A stretch of DNA of 64,000 nucleotides, taken from positions 310,001-374,000 of the forward strand of contig NZ_JASJOU010000003.1 in the NCBI RefSeq assembly GCF_030068605.1. The letters are read 5' to 3'. Positions 51,927 to 61,620 of this stretch are shown here, piece by piece. The translations under genes and the position numbers were made by a program. A model generated the notes under the pieces. It made no database searches and was not told the origin of the DNA. It worked only from the letters and a program-made list of their open reading frames with translations. Source of the stretch: Xanthocytophaga agilis. GTDB taxonomy: Bacteria; Bacteroidota; Bacteroidia; Cytophagales; 172606-1. Every line of letters starts with the position of its first letter. Positions within the stretch are counted from its first letter, which is position 1.

Positions 51927-53405
51927 TTAGTGCAACATACGTTCCAAAGCTTTCAACCATTGGAGATATGCCTGTTCATAGGCATCTTTTAAAGCAACAT
52001 TGGGCTCTATAATACGGGTAGTTTTCAGACTCTGACAAGCCTCTCTATAACTCTTGTAAATCCCAGCGCCTACTCCCGCAGCCCGTGCAGCCCCTTGGGC
52101 TCCATCTGTATTGTATAGTTCAACAACAGCACCAGTAATGGTAGAGAAAGCTTCTCCAAACAGAGGACTTAAGAACATATTTGCATCTCCAGCCCGAACA
52201 ATACGAGGTTCTACGCCCAGTGTTTTCATTACATCTACACCATAATTCAAAGCAAATACAATTCCTTCCTGAGCAGAACGCAACAAATGAGCCTGTGTAT
52301 GATTATTAAAGTTAAGATTCTGTACAGAAGCTCCTACCAGTTTATTCTCCAGTACACGTTCAGCTCCATTTCCAAATGGTAATGTTACTAATCCATCACT
52401 ACCTACGGGAACGGAAGCTGCCAATTGATTGATCTGATCATAGGTAAGTCCACTGGCAGTATTTTTACGCAACCAGCTATTTAAGATACCTGTTCCATTT
52501 ATACAAAGTAGTGTCCCATATCTGGGTAGTTGTAGAGTATGATTTACATGTAAGAAAGAGTTCACACGAGAGGCAGAATCATACTCCTTTAGATCTGTAA
52601 TTCCATAGACTACTCCGGACGTACCCGCTGTGGCAGCTACTTCTCCCGGTTCCAGTACGTTTAGTGAAAATGCATTGTTAGGTTGATCTCCTGCTCTATA
52701 TGAAACAGGAATTCCAACTGTAAAACCCAACTCGTCAGCTATTTTTGATGTCACATATCCCTGAGGTGCAAAAGTTGGAACAATTGTGGGGATCAGACTG
52801 GGTGAAATGCCATATAGATCAAGCAACAGATCTGCAGGTCTTTCGTTTTGGAAATCCCACAAGATTCCTTCTGATAAACCAGAAGCAGTGGTAGTTGCTT
52901 CACCTGTCAGACATAGTGCCAGATAATCTCCCGGGAGCATAAATTTGTGTATTCGCTCATATATCTGAGGCTCATTTTGCTGCACCCAACGCAACTTGGA
53001 AGCTGTAAAGTTACCAGGAGAATTGAATAAATGGGTTAATGCATTCTCTTTGCCTAATTGAGCAAAAGCAGTATCTCCAATCTCAACAGCCCGGCTGTCA
53101 CACCAGATAATGGATGGTCTCAGAACTTCATAATTTTTATCAACTGCTACCAGTCCATGCATCTGATAGGAAATCCCAATGGCTTTTACATCTTTCAGAT
53201 TAGCTTTCTGAGCCAATTGTCGGGTAGCATCTTTGGCATTTTCCCACCACATAGCAGGCTCTTGTTCTGCCCAACCCGGCTTATGGGCAATCATAGGCAT
53301 CTCTGCAGAAGGTGCAGAAGCCGCAGCAACCAGTTTTCCTGTTTCAATATCTATGATAGACGCCTTAATAAAAGAACTCCCAATATCGTAACCTAGCAGG
53401 TACAT
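51927..53405 (-). CDS. xylB: FGGY-family carbohydrate kinase, probable xylulokinase
   Basis: This 492-residue cytosolic kinase has the FGGY layout. The N-terminal phosphate-1 motif is LLGYDIGSSFIKASIID, the substrate-side signature KPGWAEQEPAMWWEN is typical of xylulokinase, and the C-terminal ATPase region holds RAGDANMFLSPLFGEAFSTITGAVVELYNTDGAQGAARAAGVGAG. Xylulokinase converts D-xylulose to D-xylulose 5-phosphate. No xylose isomerase or transporter is adjacent, so the assignment to xylulose rests on family resemblance and length. Single gene, own terminator shared with the M16 gene. Confidence 0.88.
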   Translation of the reverse strand: MYLLGYDIGSSFIKASIIDIETGKLVAAASAPSAEMPMIAHKPGWAEQEPAMWWENAKDATRQLAQKANLKDVKAIGISYQMHGLVAVDKNYEVLRPSIIWCDSRAVEIGDTAFAQLGKENALTHLFNSPGNFTASKLRWVQQNEPQIYERIHKFMLPGDYLALCLTGEATTTASGLSEGILWDFQNERPADLLLDLYGISPSLIPTIVPTFAPQGYVTSKIADELGFTVGIPVSYRAGDQPNNAFSLNVLEPGEVAATAGTSGVVYGITDLKEYDSASRVNSFLHVNHTLQLPRYGTLLCINGTGILNSWLRKNTASGLTYDQINQLAASVPVGSDGLVTLPFGNGAERVLENKLVGASVQNLNFNNHTQAHLLRSAQEGIVFALNYGVDVMKTLGVEPRIVRAGDANMFLSPLFGEAFSTITGAVVELYNTDGAQGAARAAGVGAGIYKSYREACQSLKTTRIIEPNVALKDAYEQAYLQWLKALERMLH

Positions 53406-53757
53406 GTGTGTAATGAAGTTTAAGTTTAAAATTTATCTATTGTCAATTTTTTAGTAATAATCATAGTAAAACTCCTGATAATCTTACAATAGGACTGTAA
53501 CTTGTCTGTATGACACTTTTTCAATACATCACTCTTCTCTACTGTTCATATTAAAAAGAATTATACATCCATAACTAATATTGTAAAAATAACAGCCTTA
53601 CAGGGGTATCAGAGGCTTTTCTAATCAGATTGCTGCGAGATTTTTTAAAGCTATCAGAATCAGTCAAAAAATAGGGTTTCTGACAAGAATAAAGAATCTT
53701 ACATCTGTGCCATAATCTATTTTTAACGAAATCTTATTCACATCTGCCATTCTATAT
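53406..53757. other. divergent intergenic region
   Basis: This AT-rich gap of about 350 bp lies between the xylulokinase and the first GAF/PAS sensor gene. No repeat, dyad or consensus promoter could be supported. Confidence 0.3.
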
Positions 53758-53808
53758 TTGCTTATACGAAATTTAAGAGCAACTATTCATATTTTTTCTT
53801 CCCGAGTT

Positions 53809-55917
53809 ATGCTACTGCATTTTATACGAAAACATGGCGTTATCCTATCCATCGCTTTTGTGGCGACTTTATTGCTATGTTCAGCACTATTGTTTTTCCG
53901 CAACCGCCAAATAATGTCAAAAAATATTGTTCTCCAAGAACAATCCTATAAATCATCAGAATTTTTCAATGAATTTATTTCAAGTGGCCTGTACAATCTG
54001 GATAAAGAGATACTTACGTTTGCCTTTACCAAAGAAGACTATCATTTACAACGATTAGAAACTGATATTGCCACTAGTCAATCGGCCTATACTAATCTGG
54101 TAAATGCTCTTACTACACAGCAGAAGAGTCTTCCATATTATTCATCCAGTATTGAATCTTTGCTTGCTTTGGCAGAAATAACTCGTGATTCAGTAACAGC
54201 TTATCAGGAATTCAGCAAAACGATTATTGCACAAGCCCGAATTGACAGTATACAGGAAGTCACTTCAATGCTTCAATCCAGTAGTAACATTAAATCTGAG
54301 AATATTGGCAAACGTCTGGAAGCACACTTGAAAGCATTTGAAAACACAATACTTAAAGAGACTCAACGAGAATATGACAAAGCGACACTACAGAACACAT
54401 GGATTCAGATCTTTTCTATTCTTTTGGGATTGCCTGCATTATTCTGGATAGCCAACTACTTTAAAAAGGAAGAGGTAAGACGCAAGCAGATTTTAAAGGA
54501 CTGGAGTGAAAGCAACCGAAAATATCTTTTTGATCCTGGCACAAAGACAAATGAATATACGGTTGAACTAATTGAAACAACAATCACCAATCTGAGAAAG
54601 GCAACCAGCTTTGTTAAAAATGTTACACAAGGTTCAGGAAATGTGGAGTGGGAAGGCTTAACAGAGGAAAACAAGAATCTGAATGAAGAGAATCTGGTTG
54701 GCGAATTGTTAAGAATGCAACAGCATATGAAAACTGTGAAAGAAAACGATGAAAAACGTAACTGGACTAATGAAGGATTGAATCACCTGAATACTATTCT
54801 TCGTAGAGAAAGTGATTTAATCATCTTATCTGATCGTATTCTGGCAGAACTAATCAAATACATTGGTGCCAATCAAGGTGTATTATTTATGGTTAATGAT
54901 AGTGATGAACATAATCCCTATCTGGATTTAAAGGCTGCCTATGCGTTTAATCGCAAAAAATATTTGTCCAAACAGATTCGTCAGGGAGAAGGTCTGGCAG
55001 GTCAGGCATGGCAGGAGGCAGAAACTATTTATTTAAAGGAGATTCCACAAAATTATGTTCGGATCACATCAGGTCTGGGTGATGCCAACCCAAACAATAT
55101 TCTCGTTGTACCTTTAAAACATGAACAGATAGTATATGGCATTCTGGAATTGGCCTCATTTAAACTTTTTCAATCTCATGAAATTTATTTTGTAGAGCGA
55201 ATTGCCGAAAATATTGCCGTTTCCTTCGCTGCAGCCAAAGCTACCGAAAATACAGCTAAATTACTGGATGAAAGTAAAGAGATGGCAGAACAAATGCGTG
55301 CGCAGGAGGAAGAAATGCGTCAGAGTATGGAAGAACTGGTAGCTACTCAGGAAGAACTACAACGTAACCAACAAGAAACCAATAATCTTTTGCAAGGCAT
55401 TAACTCTACGTTTGGTATGATAGAGTATGATACCAATGGAACAATCATTAATGCCAATGAAAACTTCCTGCAATTAATGGATTATTCACTGGAAGATATT
55501 AAAGGAAAACCTCATCGGATATTTATGCCAGAAAACTCGTCGGCTAAAGAGGAATATGAGTCTTTTTGGCATAAATTACGGTTAGGTCAAATCCAGTCTG
55601 GTAAATTTAAACGAATAGCCAAAAATCAATCTGAAGTGTGGCTGCATGCATCGTATGTGCCTTTAAGAAACAAATCAGAGCAGATATATAAGGTGATCAA
55701 ACTGGCAACAGACATTACTGCAGAACATAGACTTCAGTTGGAAAATACAGAACGTATGGAAATGATAGAAGTATATGAGCAGGAAATGCGCAATACCTTA
55801 GAAGAAATGTCTGCCAAACATGAAGAAATGGTTGACAAAGAAAGACGATACCTCGAACAAATTACGTTACTGGAAACCGAAAATGAAAAACTAAGAAACG
55901 GTCTGACAACCGCATAG
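53809..55917 (+). CDS. membrane GAF-PAS sensor protein without kinase domain
   Basis: This 702-residue protein has one strong N-terminal transmembrane helix (about residues 10-32 from ATG 53809), an extracytoplasmic helical region, and a second hydrophobic segment near residue 205 (IFSILLGLPALFWI). A GAF domain follows at about 330-480 (GANQGVLFMVNDSDEHN, GEGLAGQAWQEAETIY, ILVVPLKHEQIVYGILELASF), then a coiled coil (MRAQEEEMRQSMEELVATQEELQRNQQET), a PAS domain (about 545-650, FGMIEYDTNGTIINANENFLQLMDYS) and a C-terminal coiled coil. No histidine kinase, GGDEF, methyl-accepting or PP2C domain is seen. The frame is open from a TTG at 53758, but the ATG at 53809 is preferred. It is a paralog of the next gene. 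Confidence 0.8.
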   Translation: MLLHFIRKHGVILSIAFVATLLLCSALLFFRNRQIMSKNIVLQEQSYKSSEFFNEFISSGLYNLDKEILTFAFTKEDYHLQRLETDIATSQSAYTNLVNALTTQQKSLPYYSSSIESLLALAEITRDSVTAYQEFSKTIIAQARIDSIQEVTSMLQSSSNIKSENIGKRLEAHLKAFENTILKETQREYDKATLQNTWIQIFSILLGLPALFWIANYFKKEEVRRKQILKDWSESNRKYLFDPGTKTNEYTVELIETTITNLRKATSFVKNVTQGSGNVEWEGLTEENKNLNEENLVGELLRMQQHMKTVKENDEKRNWTNEGLNHLNTILRRESDLIILSDRILAELIKYIGANQGVLFMVNDSDEHNPYLDLKAAYAFNRKKYLSKQIRQGEGLAGQAWQEAETIYLKEIPQNYVRITSGLGDANPNNILVVPLKHEQIVYGILELASFKLFQSHEIYFVERIAENIAVSFAAAKATENTAKLLDESKEMAEQMRAQEEEMRQSMEELVATQEELQRNQQETNNLLQGINSTFGMIEYDTNGTIINANENFLQLMDYSLEDIKGKPHRIFMPENSSAKEEYESFWHKLRLGQIQSGKFKRIAKNQSEVWLHASYVPLRNKSEQIYKVIKLATDITAEHRLQLENTERMEMIEVYEQEMRNTLEEMSAKHEEMVDKERRYLEQITLLETENEKLRNGLTTA

Positions 55918-56164
55918 TATATTTCAATCCATTCTATGAAGAGGTTGATTCATACAAGCTTACCTATTGATTTATAAAGTACAACTTACGAGCAGCATTA
56001 AAAAGTTTGGTTTGAAACAAACCAATTGAGATACTATCTGATTGAGCAACCAACAGATTATCTTGTTTCATCTATCACATAGTTTTATGTGACACCACAA
56101 CTGTTGTTTAAATAGCCTGGGATAGCCAGGTAATAAGTCTTATTAATCAACATAGATATGTTGT
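55918..56164. other. intergenic region with small inverted repeats
   Basis: Two short hairpins are seen: TTGGTTTG (56007-56014) with CAAACCAA (56018-56025), 8-bp stem; and TCACATA (56075-56081) with TATGTGA (56086-56092), 7-bp stem with loop GTTT. They may be operator or structure sites between the two paralogous sensor genes. Confidence 0.35.
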
Positions 56165-58621
56165 ATGAATCAACGTTTATTTACACGCCTGTATCTGGGT
56201 ATGTGCACCATCATAGCCGGTATGCTCATTACTCTTTTCTATTATTTTACCCATAAAATCATTGAATCAGAAAACCAGGCAAAGAAGATTACTGCCCACA
56301 TTACATCTCAGACTGTTCTGGATAAAATAGATCAATCCCTGTATACCTGTCAGATGGATAACAAGGCTTTTGCCTACAATTCACTTGTAACAGAAGCCGT
56401 AGTACATCCGCAGGCAAATAGTAGATTAGAGGAGTTCATGAATCAGATGGTTCAGTACCAATCCATTTACGATCTATTGCTGCTTTGCAATATGGATGGT
56501 AATGTAATTGCAGTCAATACCAAAAACTCCCAAAGTACACCATTGTCTTCATCTGGCCTTATTGGTAGTAATATGTACAATACAGACTGGTTCAGAGGAG
56601 CTTTAAAATGTATAAATACCACTGACAGCTGGCATTCCAACCTTACAGTAGACCAAACAGTTGCACAATTGTATAAATCATCCGGACAAGGTATTGCCTT
56701 TGCAGTTCCTGTTAGAAATTCAGAAGGTGATATGATTGGAGTGTGGTATACATTTACCAATTGGCAAAAAACAGCTGAAAAGATTCGCAAGGATGCTGAA
56801 ACCGAACTACAGAAGAAAGACCCTCAAGCTCAGATACTCCTATATGGTGCACACAATGAAAAGTTAACAGCCATAGATAGAGACCTTTTCTTTAAAAAAC
56901 AGCCAGAACTTCTTTATCAGGCAGATGAAAACGCATTGATTCATCAGGCATCCTTTGATAAAAGAAACATGATTGCACAGCAAGCAACTAGTAAGGGAAT
57001 TCTTTCAGATGCAAAGAATCATTGGAAAGCCGTTACACTCCTATCTCCAACAAAGTTTACATTGTCCATGTGTTTGTCAGGAGAGATACTACAGGTAGTA
57101 TTGATTGTATTATTTGCCAACAGTGTGATGATTGCAATTACCTATCTTCTTATCCACAAGAATTTGTTGCAGGTACAATACATTGATACATTAAGAGATG
57201 TTCTGGAAAAAGTAGCCAGAGGAATAATCGTCTCTATTCCTGAAAATCTGAAAAGCAAAAACGAGATAGGGCAAATTAGTAGCTCAGTGAGTGAAATGGT
57301 CGACTCACTGAAAACAAAGACCTTATTTTCTGATGAAATAGCCAAAGGGAATCTAAGTGTAACACTCACTGATCTTTTTCCTGAAGATCGTCTTGGACAC
57401 TCACTTATTCATATGCGCAATCAGTTGCAGAAGGTGCAGGAAGATCATACTATCCAATTATGGAAAACAGAAGGATTGACAACTATATCTTCCATTCTAC
57501 GCAACAATCAAAATATCAAAGAATTAAGCGAGAATATCCTCAGTTTTATTATTCGATATCTCAAAGCAAATCAGGGATCACTCTTTTTAGTAAAACAGAA
57601 AGATTCACAGGCAGTACTGGAACTAATGGCCTGTCATGCATTCAATCGGAATAAACATTCAGAAGAACCAGTGTTTCTCCTCCCAGGTCAGGGATTAACG
57701 GGGCAAGCATTTCTGGAAGGCAATATTATTTATCTCACAGAAATACCGGAAAACTATGTACGTATCACTTCCGGATTGGGAGAAGCCACACCACGCATTT
57801 TACTTATTGTTCCGTTAAAAACACAGAATGAAATCAAAGGAATACTTGAAATAGCGTCCTTCTCTCCTATTCTACCATATGAGATTGAATTTGTAAAGGC
57901 TATTGCTGAAAATATTGCGGCTACTCTAAGAGATTATCAAATCACTGAACAAATGCAGTATTTATTGGAAGAAAGCCGTGTAAAAGCAGAGCAGATGAAT
58001 GCACAGGAAATCAGCACACGAGAAATGCTGGAACAACTGGTAGTGATCCAGGAAGAACTAAAACGAAAAGAGATGGAGTTAAACAATGTGTTTATGGGCA
58101 TCGATACCACATTTGCTATCATCGAATTTGACATACATGGAAATATTCTCACTGCTAACGATAACTTTCTACATCTGATGGATTATAAGTGCAATGATGT
58201 AAAAGGGAAACACCATCGTTTATTCGTAGATACAGCCTATGCAGATAGTGAAGAATATAGCAGCTTCTGGACTAAATTAAAAGCTGGAGAGCCTAATACT
58301 GCTCGATTCAAAAGATATACCAGAACTCATTCAGCAGTATGGTTGCAAGCATCTTATATTCCTCTTAAAGATGCATCAGGTATCCCCTACAAAATCATCA
58401 AACTGGCAACAGATGTTACTAAAGAATCACTTATGGAACTGGAAATGCAGGAACATACAGAAATGATAGCCTGCTACGAGGAAGAAATGAAGTCTACCTA
58501 TGATGAATTACAGCAACGTACTCAGCAGGTAGAACTCTATGAAGCTAAGATTCAGTCCGTATTTGAGGAACTTCAAAAATATACCCGGAAGGTTTCTGAA
58601 CTGGAAAACAAAAATTATTAA
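56165..58621 (+). CDS. membrane dCache/HAMP-GAF-PAS sensor protein without kinase domain
   Basis: This 818-residue protein has an N-terminal transmembrane helix (about 8-28), a large extracytoplasmic region of Cache type (about 40-300), a second transmembrane helix (about 307-330), a HAMP-like linker (about 335-400) and a GAF domain (about 440-590, with GQGLTGQAFLEGNIIY and ILLIVPLKTQNEIKGILEIASF). A coiled coil, a PAS domain (about 645-745, FAIIEFDIHGNILTANDNFLHLMDYK) and a second coiled coil follow. The GAF-coil-PAS half is closely similar to the preceding gene. No kinase, cyclase or methyl-accepting output domain is present. Output is likely to be through the terminal coiled coil to a partner protein. 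Confidence 0.82.
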   Translation: MNQRLFTRLYLGMCTIIAGMLITLFYYFTHKIIESENQAKKITAHITSQTVLDKIDQSLYTCQMDNKAFAYNSLVTEAVVHPQANSRLEEFMNQMVQYQSIYDLLLLCNMDGNVIAVNTKNSQSTPLSSSGLIGSNMYNTDWFRGALKCINTTDSWHSNLTVDQTVAQLYKSSGQGIAFAVPVRNSEGDMIGVWYTFTNWQKTAEKIRKDAETELQKKDPQAQILLYGAHNEKLTAIDRDLFFKKQPELLYQADENALIHQASFDKRNMIAQQATSKGILSDAKNHWKAVTLLSPTKFTLSMCLSGEILQVVLIVLFANSVMIAITYLLIHKNLLQVQYIDTLRDVLEKVARGIIVSIPENLKSKNEIGQISSSVSEMVDSLKTKTLFSDEIAKGNLSVTLTDLFPEDRLGHSLIHMRNQLQKVQEDHTIQLWKTEGLTTISSILRNNQNIKELSENILSFIIRYLKANQGSLFLVKQKDSQAVLELMACHAFNRNKHSEEPVFLLPGQGLTGQAFLEGNIIYLTEIPENYVRITSGLGEATPRILLIVPLKTQNEIKGILEIASFSPILPYEIEFVKAIAENIAATLRDYQITEQMQYLLEESRVKAEQMNAQEISTREMLEQLVVIQEELKRKEMELNNVFMGIDTTFAIIEFDIHGNILTANDNFLHLMDYKCNDVKGKHHRLFVDTAYADSEEYSSFWTKLKAGEPNTARFKRYTRTHSAVWLQASYIPLKDASGIPYKIIKLATDVTKESLMELEMQEHTEMIACYEEEMKSTYDELQQRTQQVELYEAKIQSVFEELQKYTRKVSELENKNY

Positions 58622-58651
58622 CTTTTCCAGCTAAGGGCAGTAATAATCCTG

Positions 58652-58691
58652 AAATAATAAAAGGTACAGATATCTGTACCTTTTATTATTT
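58652..58691. terminator. bidirectional terminator (perfect palindrome)
   Basis: Bases 58652-58671 and 58672-58691 are exact reverse complements (20-bp arms, no spacer). It starts 31 bp after the upstream sensor stop, and its right arm reaches into the stop codon of the convergent gene at 58690. T-rich on both sides. Confidence 0.8.
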
Positions 58692-59634
58692 ATTTTAATT
58701 GAGAGAGCCATTCCTGAGCAAAATCACGAGCAGATAGTGTAGCAGTCTTACCTATCCGGAAAAGCATTTTCCATTCAGAAGACTTTCGTTGATAGGCAGG
58801 ATTGACAAACTCCTGTTTATACCCTGTTGAGGTCAGCTTGGCAGTAAAGTCTACAGAGTTACATAAGACAATAAAGTCTTGCAGGCGTTTACGCAGTACA
58901 GGCTTTATGTCAGAATGGGCATCCAAAACAGCCTGTTGCTTTTTCCGCTTTTCCATATGGATACGAGCTTCTTTCATTCGTTCTTCGTCTTCAGCCAGAC
59001 TATTATTGACCTCCCCTGCCATATACTTGTTCATATAAGCGACATACTGCTTTTTAAACTCCTCCGGATTAGATTTAGATATAGCCAGCATCTTTTTCTG
59101 TGCTGCCACCTCTTTTGTCCTGCTAGTTTTTTCTTCCCCTTCCAGAGAGGCTATTTCACTCTCTGACTGCTGGATCTGAGCCTGAAGTGCCATAGCCAGT
59201 GATGAGGCAGGCATTTGTGCAAACATCTGCTGAGCTGTAGTTATTTGTTCATTCATAGCAGCTTTTGTTGCTTCTGAACTTGCACCATTCTCAAGTTCTC
59301 TTTCAGCAGCAGTAGGCGGATCGACAGGATATTTGTTTTTTAGCCAATCTACATATTGTTTCTTAAACTCTGGCGACTCCACATAGGATCGAACCACCTT
59401 CCCTAAGGTCTTTACAGCTTCTGCTCTGGCACTCTCCGGAATCTGACGTGCCACCTTGCGCATAGCTGAAGACGAAAAAAAATACCAGGCACTTTCATTT
59501 TTTACATTTTCCAGCACACCAGTTTCAACATCATACATCTTCATGCCCAGATCACTCAGTGCATCTCCCGGACGAGCAGCAGTAAGCCATCCTGCTAAGA
59601 GGATAAGCCCACAAACACCTATTATTGTTTTCAT
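58690..59634 (-). CDS. secreted helical protein of unknown function
   Basis: This 314-residue protein from ATG 59634 (MKTIIGVCGLILLAGWLTA) has a signal peptide. A GTG ten codons upstream would add KSGYKNTT and is less likely. After the signal, the protein is almost all helix: DALSDLGMKMYDVETGVLENVKN, several charged amphipathic segments, and two repeats of an EFKKQYV(D/A)xxxNKY motif (around residues 100 and 200). No family is recognised. It is convergent with the GAF-PAS sensor gene and shares the palindromic terminator. A periplasmic structural or chaperone-like role would fit, but is only a guess. Confidence 0.65.
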   Translation of the reverse strand: MKTIIGVCGLILLAGWLTAARPGDALSDLGMKMYDVETGVLENVKNESAWYFFSSSAMRKVARQIPESARAEAVKTLGKVVRSYVESPEFKKQYVDWLKNKYPVDPPTAAERELENGASSEATKAAMNEQITTAQQMFAQMPASSLAMALQAQIQQSESEIASLEGEEKTSRTKEVAAQKKMLAISKSNPEEFKKQYVAYMNKYMAGEVNNSLAEDEERMKEARIHMEKRKKQQAVLDAHSDIKPVLRKRLQDFIVLCNSVDFTAKLTSTGYKQEFVNPAYQRKSSEWKMLFRIGKTATLSARDFAQEWLSQLK

Positions 59635-59736
59635 AGTTGTATTTTTATAACCACTTTTTAGCACTTAAAAAATTCACATACCTGATACCTCTGTCATAAA
59701 ATATCAGATATATGAATCATTTTTCTTCAGTATAGA

Positions 59737-60270
59737 TTAAAACTTAGCTGTCACACCCAGACGTAAGGCAGCAACTCCATATCCAACCTCTGCAAATCCT
59801 CCTACTTTTTCAGATAACATATACCGTGCACCAGCATGCAGACCTAGGATGAGGCTACTATTATATGGACTATAATAATCATTGTAGTACCCGGAATTGT
59901 CTTTATAGGATACACTTCTGAATCCAAGAGATAATCCCCCATAGACATCTAATTTTTCATTAGAAATTCCGAACAATTCGTTAGCATGATAAGATGCTCT
60001 TCCTCCAAAGTATAAAAATGTATAATGCCATTTATATCCAGCATAATTCTCTCCGTAACGGGCATAATCAAAAAATGCACCTACACTGATATTATTTTTC
60101 AAGCCGTATTCAAATGATACTCCCAAAGGAATTCCGCCCGCATTAAAACTACCTATTCCAACGCCAGCGTTCAGATATTTGGTACCTGCGACCTCTTGGG
60201 CCTGAACTTTAGATGTAAAAATTCCTGCTACTAATAGGAAAAGAGTCAGGTAGAAGAAACGTGTTTTCAT
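59737..60270 (-). CDS. outer-membrane beta-barrel protein
   Basis: This 177-residue protein has a signal peptide ending near KVQAQ (residue 25). It alternates short aromatic-rich beta strands (LNAGVGIGSFNAGGIPLGVSFEYGL, ISVGAFFDYARYG, FLYFGGRASYHANELF, YGGLSLGFRSVSYKD, LILGLHAGARYMLSEKVGGFAEVGYG) and ends in a phenylalanine (RLGVTAKF), the usual C-terminal BAM signal. It therefore fits a small 8-strand barrel of the porin/Omp family. Substrate or binding role is unknown. Confidence 0.82.
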   Translation of the reverse strand: MKTRFFYLTLFLLVAGIFTSKVQAQEVAGTKYLNAGVGIGSFNAGGIPLGVSFEYGLKNNISVGAFFDYARYGENYAGYKWHYTFLYFGGRASYHANELFGISNEKLDVYGGLSLGFRSVSYKDNSGYYNDYYSPYNSSLILGLHAGARYMLSEKVGGFAEVGYGVAALRLGVTAKF

Positions 60271-60666
60271 AGTTGTTTTCAGATAAAAGATTAAAATGTA
60301 AATAGTTTGAATAGTGTTGTTTTCGATAAGTGATACAAAACAACACTATCATCAAGAGGTATTCAATCCTGTCTATCTTCAAATGTTTGGATAGCTTTAT
60401 GAATTGAATAAAAATGCACATCAATTGTAATACTTCTGGTGAATGATAGTATGTATGATATCTATACTACAGGAAAGTTCATCTGAGGACCTGTTTTGTT
60501 TCTTCTTGTAAATACAACTGAAAGACTATTTCAAACATTTAAGCCAGATTTCTGTTCAATCCTGACATTACAATTAGCAACTGATCCAACTTTTTCGTAT
60601 TTTTGCATTGTTCTTAGAAACTCTCCCATGTTATTTTTTGCCAGATACGTTCAGTATCGCATAAAA

Positions 60667-60684
60667 ATGTCCGCTTTCGGACAT
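60667..60684 (+). promoter_or_regulatory. 18-bp dyad, candidate enhancer-binding-protein site
   Basis: ATGTCCG (60667-60673) and CGGACAT (60678-60684) form perfect 7-bp arms around CTTT. The dyad is centred about 88 bp before the start of transcription expected from the sigma-54 element. That is the usual distance for NtrC-type activator sites. Confidence 0.55.
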
Positions 60685-60737
60685 ACAAAAAACACAAAAA
60701 ACATACACAGCACTGATTATCAATACAATGCAAATTA

Positions 60738-60753
60738 TGGCAAGGAGATTGCA
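60738..60753 (+). promoter_or_regulatory. sigma-54 (-24/-12) promoter
   Basis: TGGCAAGGAGATTGCA: GG at 60739-60740 and GC at 60751-60752 are separated by exactly 10 bp, the invariant spacing of sigma-54 promoters, with TGGCA and TTGCA flanks matching the consensus. Start of transcription would fall near 60764, about 85 bp before the ATG at 60848. Confidence 0.65.
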
Positions 60754-60847
60754 AGTATTTTTGCATAGTAGATATTTCCCTCACGTTGAAAATAGATACT
60801 AATAGAATACTAGATTTTTCTAATACTACAACTACACTTTGAAAATT

Positions 60848-61576
60848 ATGATTACTGTTGGATTTGTTGCCTTATTGATTGCCACGCTGGCATTCTGGCA
60901 ACACGGGATGGAAGCTACGTTCCGTAAAAGAAATGAAAACTCCCAGAGAGTTCGCAGATGGAAACGCAATACTATACTGGCTGTGCTTGGCTGGTTAGGT
61001 TATATCACATTGTTGTCGACAAGCAATATTTTGACAGACATGGAATCACCTTTGCGTATTCCAATATTGGTATTGTTACCTATAACAGGATTTATTACTT
61101 ACTTTTTCCTGTCTAATAAATTTAAAGTATTCGTAATGTATTTTCCCAAACCAATGACTGTATATGGACAGACATTACGAATTGCTGTGGAATTATTGAT
61201 TTATGGAAGTTATGTTCAGGGAGTAATACCTGCACATGCTACTTTTGAAGGATATAATCTGAGCATTCTTGTAGGTATAAGTGCTCCTGTTGTTGGATGT
61301 ATGGCGTATATTTCAAAGACTATGTCTACCCAAACATTGATTGGATGGAATGTATTGGGTTTGGGATTGCTGGCAGTAGAGACATTTGTCTTTATGACCA
61401 CTTTAATTTGTCCTGAGCTTTGTGGCCTTGAGCATACATTTGCACCACAGTTTGGCACAATGCCCTATTTACTTTTGCTTTCAGTATTTATTCCTTCTGC
61501 AGCATTTATGCATATGGTTTCAATTGCACAAACACTAATACCTGCCAGAAGAAAAGTACAAAGACAATATGCCTAA
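60848..61576 (+). CDS. seven-transmembrane protein of unknown function
   Basis: This 242-residue protein from ATG 60848 (a TTG at 60839 adds three residues) has seven hydrophobic segments. These begin VGFVALLIATLAFW, then TILAVLGWLGYITLL, IPILVLLPITGFITYFFL, LRIAVELLIYGSYVQGVI, ILVGISAPVVGCMAYI, NVLGLGLLAVETFVFMTTLI and PYLLLLSVFIPSAAFMHMV. No known family is recognised. It is preceded by a sigma-54 promoter and upstream dyad, so its expression should depend on an NtrC-type activator. No such activator lies in the window. A bidirectional terminator (61579-61620) follows. Confidence 0.7.
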   Translation: MITVGFVALLIATLAFWQHGMEATFRKRNENSQRVRRWKRNTILAVLGWLGYITLLSTSNILTDMESPLRIPILVLLPITGFITYFFLSNKFKVFVMYFPKPMTVYGQTLRIAVELLIYGSYVQGVIPAHATFEGYNLSILVGISAPVVGCMAYISKTMSTQTLIGWNVLGLGLLAVETFVFMTTLICPELCGLEHTFAPQFGTMPYLLLLSVFIPSAAFMHMVSIAQTLIPARRKVQRQYA

Positions 61577-61578
61577 TA

Positions 61579-61620
61579 AAACATCACTATACGCCTCTTT
61601 AAAAGCATATAGTGATGTTT
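61579..61620. terminator. bidirectional terminator
   Basis: A perfect 13-bp stem (AAACATCACTATA 61579-61591 with TATAGTGATGTTT 61608-61620) has a 16-nt loop. It lies between the 7-TM gene and the convergent histidine kinase gene. Confidence 0.75.

Larger units (their letters stand above)
60271..60838. other. divergent intergenic region carrying a sigma-54 promoter module
   Basis: The gap holds an upstream dyad (60667-60684) and a -24/-12 element (60738-60753), described separately. A Bacteroidota-like -7 element TATTTTTG (60598-60605) is also present, but no -33 partner is found. The 90-codon plus-strand frame 60496-60768 overlaps these signals and is judged not coding. Confidence 0.5.

Noticed and set aside
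60496-60768. 90-codon plus-strand frame before the 7-TM gene
   Set aside because: It overlaps the dyad and the sigma-54 promoter, shows no family resemblance and has atypical composition for the neighbourhood.
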